Positions 36,836 through 45,243 of a DNA stretch of 64,000 nt are shown here, piece by piece. Made by a program: the position numbers and the translations under genes. Position 1 is the stretch's first letter; the number at the start of each line of letters is the position of its first letter. Origin of the DNA: Promicromonospora umidemergens (lineage in GTDB: Bacteria > Actinomycetota > Actinomycetes > Actinomycetales > Cellulomonadaceae); the NCBI RefSeq assembly GCF_024171995.1, contig NZ_JAMTCT010000024.1:18353-82352 (forward strand), given 5' to 3'. The notes under the pieces were generated by a model, which saw nothing but the letters and a program-made list of their open reading frames with translations, was not told the DNA's origin and made no database searches.

Positions 36836-37887
36836 GCCGGTGCTCCCGCAGGCGCTCCCGCGTACCCCGGCACGTCGGCCACCCGTTCCCGTCGGCCCGA
36901 GCGGAGGGAGCGCTGCGCGGCGAGCGCCGTCGCGAGGGCGGTCCGCACCTGGGGTGTGGTCACGATCTGAGGTGCGTCGCCCCGGACCACGTCGAGCCAG
37001 TGCGCGACCTGGGTGCGCAGGGCGCCGTCGACGGACGCGGGGGGAGCCGTTGCGGCGTCGGAGTGCAGGTCGTCCTCCTCGGAGGTGGTGTGGGTGAGGG
37101 TGCCTTCGGTCCCGACCAGCACCATGCGGCGCAGCAGCTCGCCGCGGCGGCGCAGCGCGTAGCAGAGCTCGAGGGTCGCCAGCGCGCCGGAGGCGGTGCG
37201 GAGCTGGATGTGGAAGGAGTCGGGCGACTCCATCTCGGGGGAGAACGTGCGCAGGCCGCGCGTGAAGACCTCGACGGGCTCGTCGCCGAGCAGCCAGACG
37301 GCGGCGTCGACGATGTGGGTGCCGTTGTGCACCGGGTGGCCGCCGGACAGCTCGGGGTCGAGCTGCCAGCCGCGCCAGCCACCCGGCCAGGCGTGCCCGG
37401 TGTACCAGGAGATGTGGGTCAGGCGGGGGCTGCCGATCTCCCCGCCGTGCGCGGCCCGGGCGAGCGCGGCGACGGCGGGCTGGAACCGCACGGTCTGGCC
37501 GACGACGAGCGTCGTGCCGCTGCCCTCGGTCGCCGCGACCATGGCGTCGAGCTGTTCGAGGCTGAGGGCGGCGGGCTTCTCGACCTGCACGTGCTTGCCT
37601 GCGCGCCCCGCCGCGATGGTGTCGCGCGCGTGGTCGGGCGTGGCGGTGACGACGTCCACCGCGGACACGGCGTCGTCGGACAGCGCGTCGTCCAGGTCGG
37701 TCGTGGCTCGGGCGCCCGGGACGAGGGCGGCGAGGGCCGTCGCGCGGACCAGGTCGTGGCCGACCACCCAGCGGACCGAGGCGTCCGGCAGGGCGGCGAG
37801 CGCCAGGAGGTGCTCGCGCGCGAACGCACCGGTGCCGACGACCGCGATGCCGACCGGGGCGCGGGCGAGCCGCTGCGGGGCGCTCAC
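36832..37887 (-). CDS. Gfo/Idh/MocA family NAD(P)-dependent oxidoreductase B
   Basis: 351 aa. Rossmann motif AVVGTGAFAREHL (about 15-27), the conserved HVQVEKPAALSLEQLDAM (Lys near 104) and the C-terminal sheet with SGGHPVHNGTHIVDAAVWLLG, where the His pair is the usual catalytic position (GGxxxDxGxH-like, here HNGTH). Ends in Ala/Gly/Pro repeats. Same operon as nagB and the GntR regulator (overlap 4 bases both sides). Candidate for 2,7-anhydro- or 2,3-didehydro-sialic acid processing, or for another amino sugar; substrate unproven. Confidence 0.85.
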   Translation of the reverse strand: MSAPQRLARAPVGIAVVGTGAFAREHLLALAALPDASVRWVVGHDLVRATALAALVPGARATTDLDDALSDDAVSAVDVVTATPDHARDTIAAGRAGKHVQVEKPAALSLEQLDAMVAATEGSGTTLVVGQTVRFQPAVAALARAAHGGEIGSPRLTHISWYTGHAWPGGWRGWQLDPELSGGHPVHNGTHIVDAAVWLLGDEPVEVFTRGLRTFSPEMESPDSFHIQLRTASGALATLELCYALRRRGELLRRMVLVGTEGTLTHTTSEEDDLHSDAATAPPASVDGALRTQVAHWLDVVRGDAPQIVTTPQVRTALATALAAQRSLRSGRRERVADVPGYAGAPAGAPA

Positions 37888-38636
37888 GAGGTCTTCCCCT
37901 CGAGCGCGCGGTCGATCGGCTCGTAGTGGGAGATGACCGCCGCGCGGAACGCCGCGACGTCGCCCGCCTCGGCAGCGGAGATCATCTCGCCGTGCGCGCG
38001 CGCCGTCTGGACGAGGTCGGCGGCGACGGAGATGCCCAGCTTGGGGATGACCGCCGTGTGGACGTCCCAGAACGCGGCGACGAGCTGCCCGACGAGCGAG
38101 TTGTCGAGCCGGGCGAGCAGCCCGGTGTGGAACGCACGGTCCTGGGTCGCGAAGCTGCGGCCCTCACCTGCGGCCGCCACCATCTCGTCGACGAGCGCGT
38201 GGAGGTCGGGGTAGGTGGTGCCGGCGAGGCTGTCGACGATGCGCTCGGCCATGGCCAGGTCGAGCGCCTGGCGGACCTCGACCACGTCCCGCAGGGCGCG
38301 CAGGTCGTCGCCGGGGCTGAGGACACCGCGGAAGACGAGCGACTCGACGAGCGCGTCGAGCGACATGTGGCCGACGAACGTCCCGTGGCCGTGCCGGACC
38401 TCCACGATGTCCAGCGTCGAGAGGGTGCGGATGGCCTCACGCACGCTCGACCGGGAGACGGCGAGCCGTTCGCACAGGGCGGTCTCCGTCGGGAGCGGGT
38501 CGCCGGGGCGCAGCCCTTCGCCGAGGATGAAGTCCTTGATCTGGTCGGCGGTAGTGGTCCGCCGTGGGGTGGCCGTCATGGTGGTTCGTGTCTCGGTCCC
38601 CGTCGATTCGGGTGCGGTGCCCCGCGGTGTCGCCAT
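37884..38636 (-). CDS. GntR/FCD-family regulator of the sialic acid cluster (NanR-like role)
   Basis: 250 aa from ATG 38636 behind GAAGGGG; the ORF is open to 38681 but crosses the operator. HTH at about 32-85 (TADQIKDFILGEGLRPGDPLP, LAVSRSSVREAIRTLSTLDI, HGHGTFVGH wing) and an FCD domain (DRAFHTGLLARLDN; HGEMISAAEAGD; ISHYEPIDRAL) with metal-binding Asp/His pattern. Overlaps oxidoreductase B, so first gene of its operon; divergent from the sialic acid ABC importer. Functionally like E. coli NanR, which is also GntR/FCD and senses Neu5Ac; ligand here is inferred. Confidence 0.87.
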   Translation of the reverse strand: MATPRGTAPESTGTETRTTMTATPRRTTTADQIKDFILGEGLRPGDPLPTETALCERLAVSRSSVREAIRTLSTLDIVEVRHGHGTFVGHMSLDALVESLVFRGVLSPGDDLRALRDVVEVRQALDLAMAERIVDSLAGTTYPDLHALVDEMVAAAGEGRSFATQDRAFHTGLLARLDNSLVGQLVAAFWDVHTAVIPKLGISVAADLVQTARAHGEMISAAEAGDVAAFRAAVISHYEPIDRALEGKTS

Positions 38637-38677
38637 CTTGACCCCTTCGGTTTCTGGTCCTAGTGTCATGCTACACA

Positions 38678-38696
38678 ACATCAGACATCAGACGTC
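38678..38696. promoter_or_regulatory. Candidate GntR operator in the nag/nan divergent promoter
   Basis: ACATCAGACATCAGACGTC shares TCAGACATC and GACGTC with the sialidase 2 operator (34887-34906). It lies 42 bases upstream of the GntR start and 66 before the ABC binding-protein gene, so one site could control both directions. Confidence 0.5.
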
Positions 38697-38761
38697 TTCC
38701 CTCTCCGGTGAGGTCGAGGAGGCCTGATCCGACTGTTCTGATCCCACTGTCAGGAGAATCA

Positions 38762-40363
38762 ATGACGCTTCATGCCAGCCCATCTCCCCGGCGTCGCGCC
38801 GTCGCGACCGCTGCGGCAGGCTTGGTCGTGGCCCTCGGCCTCGCCGCCTGCTCGAGCGGCGGCACCACGCAGAGCCCGGCCGGCGAGGGCGCCGCCCAGG
38901 GCGAGGTCGACCAGAACGCCGTGATCGAAGCCGGCATCTCGTACACCCTCTCGGGTGGTTTCGACCCGATGACCACCACCGGTGCCGTGACAGTAGCGGC
39001 GAACTGGCACGTGTTCGAGGGACTCACCGAGATCGATCCCGCCACGCGTGAGGTCTACGCGGCACTCGGTACCGACCTCCCCGAGAAGATCGACGACACG
39101 CACTACGAGGTCGACCTGCGCGACGGCGCCGTGTTCCACGACGGCAGCCCCGTCACCACCGACGACGTCGTCTACAGCTTCGAGCGCGTGCTCGACCCCG
39201 AGAACGAGTCCCTCTACGCGGAGTTCGTCGACTTCATCGACACGGTCGGCGCCGTCGACGACGACACGGTCTCCATCGAGCTCAAGTACCCGTTCAGCCT
39301 CGTCGCCGAGCGGCTGTCCGCGGTCAAGATCGTCTCCGAGAAGGTCGTCGAGTCCGACTACGAGGCGTTCAACGCCCTGCCCGTCGGCACCGGCCCGTTC
39401 ACGATCACGCACGCGGCTCCCGACGACAAGATCACCTTCGAGCGCTTCGACGACTACACCGGGCCCCGCCCGGCGCAGGCCGCCGGCCTCGTCTGGAACC
39501 TCCTGTCCGACTCCGCCGCACGCGTCACCGCCATGAGCTCCGGCACGGTCGCCGCCATCGAGGACGTCCCCTACATCGACCTGCCGACGCTCGAGGGCAC
39601 GACGGACGTGGAGTCCGTCCAGTCCTTCGGCACGCTCTTCATGATGTTCAACACGGACAAGGAACCGTTCGACGACCCCCGGGTCCGGCAGGCGTTCTTC
39701 TACGCCCTGGACATGGACTCGATCATCGAGACCGGGCTGCTGGGCAACGGAGCGGCGGCCACGAGCTTCCTGCCCGAGAACCACCCCAACTACAACGAGG
39801 CCTCGACGACCTACACCTACGACCCGGAGAAGGCCAAGCAGCTGCTGGCCGACGCCGGTGTCGAGGACCTCTCGATCAACCTCCTGACCACGGACACGGG
39901 CTGGGTCGCCGACCTCGCGCCACTGATCAAGGAGAACCTCGACGCCATCGGCGTCGACACGACCCTCGACATCGGCCAGTCCGGCGGCCAGTACACCAAG
40001 GTCGACAACGGCAACCTGGACGTCATGGTCGCCCCCGGTGACCCGTCGGTCTTCGGCAACGACCCGGACCTGCTCATGCGCTGGTGGTACGGCGACAACG
40101 TCTGGTCGCAGTCCCGCTACCGCTGGGACGACGACCCGAAGTTCGCAGAGCTGCAGGACCTGCTGGACCAGGCGGTGCGCACCTCGGGCGACGAGCAGCA
40201 GAAGCTCTGGGACCAGGCGTTCGACCTCGTGTCCGAAGAGGTCCCGCTCTACCCGCTGCTGCACCGCAGCCTGCCCACCGCCTGGGACGGCTCGCGGCTG
40301 TCCGGGTTCCAGCCCTTGCCCGTGACCGGGCTGTCGTTCCTCGACGTCGGCCAGGTCGGCTGA
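38762..40363 (+). CDS. ABC transporter substrate-binding lipoprotein (SBP_bac_5), probable sialic acid receptor
   Basis: 533 aa. Signal with lipobox (VVALGLAACSSGG), so lipid anchored. SBP_bac_5 cluster C fold: ANWHVFEGLTEIDPATREVY, YEVDLRDGAVFHDGSPVTTDDVVYSFERVLDP, VRQAFFYALDMDSII. This fold binds peptides or, in sialic acid systems (corynebacterial SiaE, Haemophilus SatA), Neu5Ac. ATG 38762 follows AGGAGAATC. First gene of the importer-nan operon, divergent from the GntR operon. Sialic acid as ligand is inferred from nanA/nanK/nanE downstream. Confidence 0.85.
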   Translation: MTLHASPSPRRRAVATAAAGLVVALGLAACSSGGTTQSPAGEGAAQGEVDQNAVIEAGISYTLSGGFDPMTTTGAVTVAANWHVFEGLTEIDPATREVYAALGTDLPEKIDDTHYEVDLRDGAVFHDGSPVTTDDVVYSFERVLDPENESLYAEFVDFIDTVGAVDDDTVSIELKYPFSLVAERLSAVKIVSEKVVESDYEAFNALPVGTGPFTITHAAPDDKITFERFDDYTGPRPAQAAGLVWNLLSDSAARVTAMSSGTVAAIEDVPYIDLPTLEGTTDVESVQSFGTLFMMFNTDKEPFDDPRVRQAFFYALDMDSIIETGLLGNGAAATSFLPENHPNYNEASTTYTYDPEKAKQLLADAGVEDLSINLLTTDTGWVADLAPLIKENLDAIGVDTTLDIGQSGGQYTKVDNGNLDVMVAPGDPSVFGNDPDLLMRWWYGDNVWSQSRYRWDDDPKFAELQDLLDQAVRTSGDEQQKLWDQAFDLVSEEVPLYPLLHRSLPTAWDGSRLSGFQPLPVTGLSFLDVGQVG

Positions 40364-40480
40364 CCAGCACACCCGCCTGACACCCGTACCGCCCCCGGTC
40401 CTCTCGCCCACGTAGGCGGGAGGACCGGGACACCAGAACGGACGCACCATGCCCCGCACCACCACCGAAGGAGGCCCCCG

Positions 40481-41437
40481 ATGAACGCGCTCCTGCGGCT
40501 CGTCGGCCGCCGCCTCCTCCAGCTGCCGATCATGATCCTCGGCATCACGCTCCTCGTGTTCTTCGTGATGTCGTTCTCCAAGGTCGACCCGGCCATCCAG
40601 GCCCTCGGCGAGGGGGCCTCGGTCGAGGCGCGCGACGCCTACCGCGAGGCGCACGGGCTCGACGACCCGCTGCTCGTGCGGTACCTCAGCTTCCTCGGCG
40701 GCCTCCTGCGTGGCGACCTCGGCACCTTCAGCGCCCGGCAGACCCCCGTCGCCGACGAGGTGGTGCGCGCCCTGCCGATCACGCTCGAGCTCACGTTCAT
40801 CGGGCTCGTCATCGCAGCCGTCCTCGCCCTGCTGCTCGGCGTCGTCGCCGCGCTCTTCCGTGACCGCTGGCCGGACAAGGCGATCCGCGTCGTCTCCGTC
40901 GCGTCGCTCGCCACGCCGTCGTTCTGGCTCGCCGTCCTCCTCATCCAGGCGGTCACGCTCGGCACGGGAGCTCTACCCGCCAGCGGCCCCCTGCCCGACC
41001 CCGGCGTCGACCTGCCCGGCTACCTCGCCCGCATGGCCCTGCCCGCACTGGCGCTCGCCGTCCCCGTGGTCGGCCAGCTCACCCGCGTGGTGCGCACCTC
41101 CGTCGTCGAGGAGCTCGACAAGGACTACGTGCGTACCGCCATCGGCGCGGGCCTGCCCCGGCACGTGGTCGTGGGGCGCAACGTGCTGCGCAACGCCCTC
41201 ATCACGCCCATCACCGTCCTCGGGCTGCGGGTCGGCTACCTCATCGGGGGCGCGGTCGTCATCGAGGTCATCTTCGCGCTGCCCGGCATGGGCACCCTCA
41301 TCCTCAACGGCGTCACCAACAACGAGCCGAACCTCGTCCAGGGCGTGACCCTGGCGGTGGCCCTGGCGTTCGTCGTGGTGAACATCGTCGTCGACATGCT
41401 CTACGTACTCGTCAACCCACGAATCAGGACGGTGTGA
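40481..41437 (+). CDS. ABC transporter permease (DppB-like)
   Basis: 318 aa, six membrane helices, N-terminal LVGRRLLQLPIMILGITLLV and the EAA loop region EELDKDYVRTAIGAGLPRHVVVGRNVLRNALI (around 215-245) typical of the DppB/OppB group. ATG 40481 behind GGAGG. One of two membrane subunits of the importer begun by the upstream binding protein; its partner permease is fused to an ATPase in the next gene, two bases away. Confidence 0.92.
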   Translation: MNALLRLVGRRLLQLPIMILGITLLVFFVMSFSKVDPAIQALGEGASVEARDAYREAHGLDDPLLVRYLSFLGGLLRGDLGTFSARQTPVADEVVRALPITLELTFIGLVIAAVLALLLGVVAALFRDRWPDKAIRVVSVASLATPSFWLAVLLIQAVTLGTGALPASGPLPDPGVDLPGYLARMALPALALAVPVVGQLTRVVRTSVVEELDKDYVRTAIGAGLPRHVVVGRNVLRNALITPITVLGLRVGYLIGGAVVIEVIFALPGMGTLILNGVTNNEPNLVQGVTLAVALAFVVVNIVVDMLYVLVNPRIRTV

Positions 41438-41438
41438 C

Positions 41439-43421
41439 GTGCGACGACACCTCACGGAACGACTCTCCGAGCCGGCGCTGCGGCTGCGTGCCCTGCCCGT
41501 CGGGTCCAAGATCTCGCTCGCGTTCGTGCTCCTCGTGGTGCTGGCCGCGATCTTCGCCCCGCTCGTCGCGGTGCACAACCCGCTCACGACCGGTATCCCC
41601 GTGCAGCCCCCGGGAAGCGAGTTCTGGTTCGGCACCGACCGCCAGGGCCGCGACATCTTCGCCCGCGTGGTGCACGGCGCCCGCTACTCCCTGGTCATCG
41701 GCCTCGGGGCGACCGGGATCGCGCTCGTCGCGGCAGCGGTGCTCGGCTCGATAGCGGCCACGGCGAGCAAGGCCGTCTCCGAGACCCTGATGCGGGTGCT
41801 CGACATCATCATGTCCTTCCCCGGGATCGCACTGGCCGCCGTCTTCGTCTCGGTGTTCGGGCGCTCGCTGCCGGTGCTGGTCCTGACGATCGCGTTCCTG
41901 TACACGCCGCAGCTCACCCGGGTGGTCCGGGCCAACGTGCTGGACCAGTACGGCGAGGACTACGTGGCAGCGACGCGGGTCATGGGCGCGCGGACCTGGT
42001 GGGTGCTGGCGCGGCACGTGGCACGCAACTGCGCGGCACCCGTGCTGGTGTTCACGACCGTCCTGGTCGCCGACGCGATCATCTTCGAGGCGTCCCTGTC
42101 GTTCATCCAGGCGGGCGTGCCCGACCCCGAGCCGTCGTGGGGCAACGTCATCGCCGCCGGACGGGACCTCGTCATGGGCGGCTACTGGTGGGCCACGTTC
42201 TTCCCCGGGGCGGCGATCATGCTCACCGTCCTGTGCCTCAACGTCCTGTCCGAAGGCCTGACCGACTCCATGGTCGCGGCCCCCCGCGGCGACCGCGCCG
42301 CCCGCGCGGACGCCGCGGCGGACGACGCGGCGGCCACCCAGGCCGAGGACGTCGACCCCGACGTAGCCCCCGCCGAGCCCGCCGTCCCGCTCGCCAGCCG
42401 CCTCGCGACCCTCCGCGCCGCCGAGGAGCTGCGCACCGACCGGCCCGTCCACGACGGCGACCAGGCCCCGCTGCTCGAGGTGCGCAACCTCTCGATCCGG
42501 TTCCCCGAGCGGCACGGCGACGTCGCCGTCGTCGACGACGTGTCCTTCTCCGTCCGCCCGGGCGAGACGATGGCGCTCGTCGGCGAGTCCGGCTGCGGCA
42601 AGTCGATCACGTCGCTAGCGGTCATGGGGCTGCTCGACTCGTCGGCCCAGGTCAGCGGCCAGATCCTGTACCGCGGCCGGGACCTGCTCACGATGTCGCC
42701 GAGCGAGCGGGCAGCCCTGCGGGGCACCGAGACCGCGATGATCTACCAGGACGCGCTGAGCTCGCTCAACCCGTCGATGCTCGTGCGGGCGCAGCTGAAG
42801 CAGCTCACCCGGCGCGGCGGGACCCGCACGGCGCAGGACCTGCTGGAGCTGGTCGGCCTCGACCCGGAGCGCACGCTCAAGAGCTACCCCCACGAGCTCT
42901 CCGGCGGACAGCGCCAGCGCGTCCTCATCGCCATGGCGCTCACCCGTGACCCGAGCCTGATCATCGCGGACGAGCCGACGACGGCGCTGGACGTGACCGT
43001 CCAGGCGCAGGTGGTCGAGCTGCTCGACGGGCTGCGCGAGCAGCTCGGCTTCGCGATGGTGTTCGTCAGCCACGACCTCGCGCTCGTCGCCGAGATCGCG
43101 CACCGGATCACCGTCATGTACGCGGGCCAGGTGGTCGAGCAGGCACCCACCAGGGAGCTGCTCCTCGACCCGCGGCACGAGTACACGCAGGGGCTGCTCG
43201 GTGCGGTGCTCTCGATCGAGTCGCGCTCCACCCGGCTGCACCAGATCCCCGGCACCGTCCCCACCCCGCGCGACTTCCCGGCCGGCGACCGGTTCGCCCC
43301 GCGCTCGTCGCACCCGGAGCGCGGGCTCGGCGTGCGACCCGTGCTGAGCCCGGTCGACGGCGCACCGGACCACCTCGTCGCCTCGCCCGGCGCCCCCACC
43401 ACGATCGGAGCACAGCGATGA
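41439..43421 (+). CDS. Fused ABC permease-ATPase (DppC-DppD in one protein)
   Basis: 660 aa. Residues about 1-285 are a DppC-like permease (GTDRQGRDIFARVVHGARYSL; EAA loop DYVAATRVMGARTWWVLARHV). A charged Ala/Asp linker (about 285-345) leads to a DppD-like ATPase: Walker A GESGCGKS, Q-loop IYQDALSS, signature LSGGQRQR, Walker B LIIADEPT, then the oligopeptide-type C-terminal extension (LHQIPGTVPTPRDFPAGDRFAPRS; the cluster cysteines of this extension are not seen). GTG 41439 follows the permease stop by one base. Such fusions are known in actinobacterial sialic acid importers. One continuous frame, no sign of sequence error. Confidence 0.92.
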   Translation: MRRHLTERLSEPALRLRALPVGSKISLAFVLLVVLAAIFAPLVAVHNPLTTGIPVQPPGSEFWFGTDRQGRDIFARVVHGARYSLVIGLGATGIALVAAAVLGSIAATASKAVSETLMRVLDIIMSFPGIALAAVFVSVFGRSLPVLVLTIAFLYTPQLTRVVRANVLDQYGEDYVAATRVMGARTWWVLARHVARNCAAPVLVFTTVLVADAIIFEASLSFIQAGVPDPEPSWGNVIAAGRDLVMGGYWWATFFPGAAIMLTVLCLNVLSEGLTDSMVAAPRGDRAARADAAADDAAATQAEDVDPDVAPAEPAVPLASRLATLRAAEELRTDRPVHDGDQAPLLEVRNLSIRFPERHGDVAVVDDVSFSVRPGETMALVGESGCGKSITSLAVMGLLDSSAQVSGQILYRGRDLLTMSPSERAALRGTETAMIYQDALSSLNPSMLVRAQLKQLTRRGGTRTAQDLLELVGLDPERTLKSYPHELSGGQRQRVLIAMALTRDPSLIIADEPTTALDVTVQAQVVELLDGLREQLGFAMVFVSHDLALVAEIAHRITVMYAGQVVEQAPTRELLLDPRHEYTQGLLGAVLSIESRSTRLHQIPGTVPTPRDFPAGDRFAPRSSHPERGLGVRPVLSPVDGAPDHLVASPGAPTTIGAQR

Positions 43422-44242
43422 GCGGCACCACCACGGCAGGCACCCCCGCCGCGACCGACGAGCCCGTCGTGGAGCTGCGCGGCGTGCACGTCGTCTTCAA
43501 GGCACGCACCGGCACCCTCTTCCGGGCGAACCGGGTGCACGCCGTCGACGACGTGTCCGTGCAGGTGCGCCGCGGCCGCACGCTCGGGATCGTGGGGGAG
43601 TCCGGCTCCGGCAAGTCCACCATGGCCAAGGTCCTCGTCGGCCTGCAGGTACCCACCTCGGGAGAGGTCCGCTTCCGCGGCGCCGCGGTGCGCTCCTACA
43701 CGCCACGCGTGCGCCGAGAGGTCGGGCGGGTCGTGTCGGTCGTCTTCCAGGACCCCGCCACCGCGCTCAACGCACGCATGCGGGTGCGCGAAGCCCTGCG
43801 CGACCCGCTCGACGTGCACCGCGTGGGCACACCGGCAACCCGGGCCGCACGGGTGCGCGAGCTCACGCACCTGGTCGGGCTGCCGACGTCGGTCCTCGAC
43901 GCGCTCCCCGGCCAGCTCTCGGGCGGCCAGCGCCAGCGGGTGGCGATCGCCCGGGCGCTCGCGCTCGAGCCGGACGTGATCGTCGCCGACGAGCCGACGT
44001 CCGCGCTCGACGTCTCCGTCCGCGCGCAGATCCTCAACCTGCTCGCCGACCTCAAGAACGAGCTCGGCCTCGGGATGGTCTTCATCTCCCACGACATCCA
44101 GACCGTCCGCCACGTCTCCGACGAGATCGTGGTCATGCGCTCGGGCCGGATCGTCGAGTCCGGACCCGCCGCGCACGTCCTGGACGACCCGCAGCACGAG
44201 TACACGCGCACGCTGCTCGCCGCGGCGCCCGCCCTCCTGTGA
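43418..44242 (+). CDS. ABC transporter ATP-binding protein (DppF-like)
   Basis: 274 aa. Walker A GESGSGKS at about 61-68, VVFQDPATALNARM Q-loop, signature LSGGQRQR, Walker B VIVADEPT, H-loop FISHD. DppF group, pairing with the ATPase half of the fused protein to power import. Overlaps the fusion gene by 4 bases. An N-terminal stretch (FKARTGTLFRANRVHAVDDV) is typical of DppF. Followed after 74 bases by the lyase gene. Confidence 0.92.
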   Translation: MSGTTTAGTPAATDEPVVELRGVHVVFKARTGTLFRANRVHAVDDVSVQVRRGRTLGIVGESGSGKSTMAKVLVGLQVPTSGEVRFRGAAVRSYTPRVRREVGRVVSVVFQDPATALNARMRVREALRDPLDVHRVGTPATRAARVRELTHLVGLPTSVLDALPGQLSGGQRQRVAIARALALEPDVIVADEPTSALDVSVRAQILNLLADLKNELGLGMVFISHDIQTVRHVSDEIVVMRSGRIVESGPAAHVLDDPQHEYTRTLLAAAPALL

Positions 44243-44316
44243 GGCAGCCCGCCTTCCCCGTCCCCGTCGCCGTCCCCACGGACCGCACCACCTCACCACC
44301 AGAACCGGAGCCTCAC

Positions 44317-45243
44317 GTGACCACGCCCCTCTTCCGCGGGATCGTCCCGCCCGTCCTGACCCCGCTCACCGCCGGCGGCGAGGTGGACGTCGCGTCGCTC
44401 GACCGCCTTGTGCGCCACCTCGTCGAGCGTGGCGTGCACGGTGTGTTCGTGCTCGGCTCGACCGGCGAGGTCGCCTACCTCACCGACGCCCAGCGCGACC
44501 TCGTCGTGCGGACCGTCGTGCGGGCGGCTGACGGCCGGGTGCCCGTCCTCGGCGGGGCGATCGACCTCACGACGGCGCGCGTGATCGAGCAGGCGCGTGC
44601 GCTGGTCGAGGCCGGCGTGGACGCCGTCGTCGCGACGCCCCCGGTGTACGCGATCAACGACACCGACGAGATCGAGCGGCACCTGCGCGCCGTCGCAGCG
44701 GCCGTCGACGTCCCCCTGTTCGCCTACGACATCCCCGTCCGCGTGCGGACCAAGCTGCCCGTCGACCTGCTGGTGCGTCTCGGCGCCGACGGCGTGCTCG
44801 CGGGGGTCAAGGACTCCTCTGGCGACGACGTGGCGTTCCGCCGCCTGGTCGCGGCCAACGCGGCAGCCGGGTCGCCGCTCGCGCTGTTCACCGGCCACGA
44901 GGTGGTCGTCGACGGGATGCTCCTGCTCGGCGCCGACGGCGTCGTGCCGGGCCTCGGGAACGTCGACCCCGCAGGGTACGTCCGGCTGTGGGACCTCGCG
45001 CAGGCGGGGAAGTGGGACGACGCACGCCGCGAGCAGGAGCGGCTGGCCGCCCTGTTCGAGATCGTGTTCCAGGCGCAGGGCCGGTCCGGCGACGCGGCGG
45101 GCGTCGGCGCGTTCAAGGTCGCCGTACAGCGCCAGGGGCTCATCGACACCGCCGCGCTCTCGTTCCCCCTCGAGGCGCTCGACGGTGACGTCGCCGACCG
45201 GATCGAGGAGATCACCCGCGAGGCGGGCCTCCTGCATGGCTGA
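44317..45243 (+). CDS. nanA: N-acetylneuraminate lyase (DapA family)
   Basis: 308 aa from GTG 44317 behind CCGGAG; the open frame continues upstream without a site. TIM barrel with GSTGE at 47-51, Tyr137 (FAYDIP) and Schiff-base Lys165 (GVKDSSGD). DapA-family members also include other aldolases, but the position before a ROK kinase and nanE supports cleavage of Neu5Ac to ManNAc and pyruvate. Cytoplasmic. Overlaps the kinase start by 8 bases. Specificity is inferred from context. Confidence 0.87.
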   Translation: MTTPLFRGIVPPVLTPLTAGGEVDVASLDRLVRHLVERGVHGVFVLGSTGEVAYLTDAQRDLVVRTVVRAADGRVPVLGGAIDLTTARVIEQARALVEAGVDAVVATPPVYAINDTDEIERHLRAVAAAVDVPLFAYDIPVRVRTKLPVDLLVRLGADGVLAGVKDSSGDDVAFRRLVAANAAAGSPLALFTGHEVVVDGMLLLGADGVVPGLGNVDPAGYVRLWDLAQAGKWDDARREQERLAALFEIVFQAQGRSGDAAGVGAFKVAVQRQGLIDTAALSFPLEALDGDVADRIEEITREAGLLHG

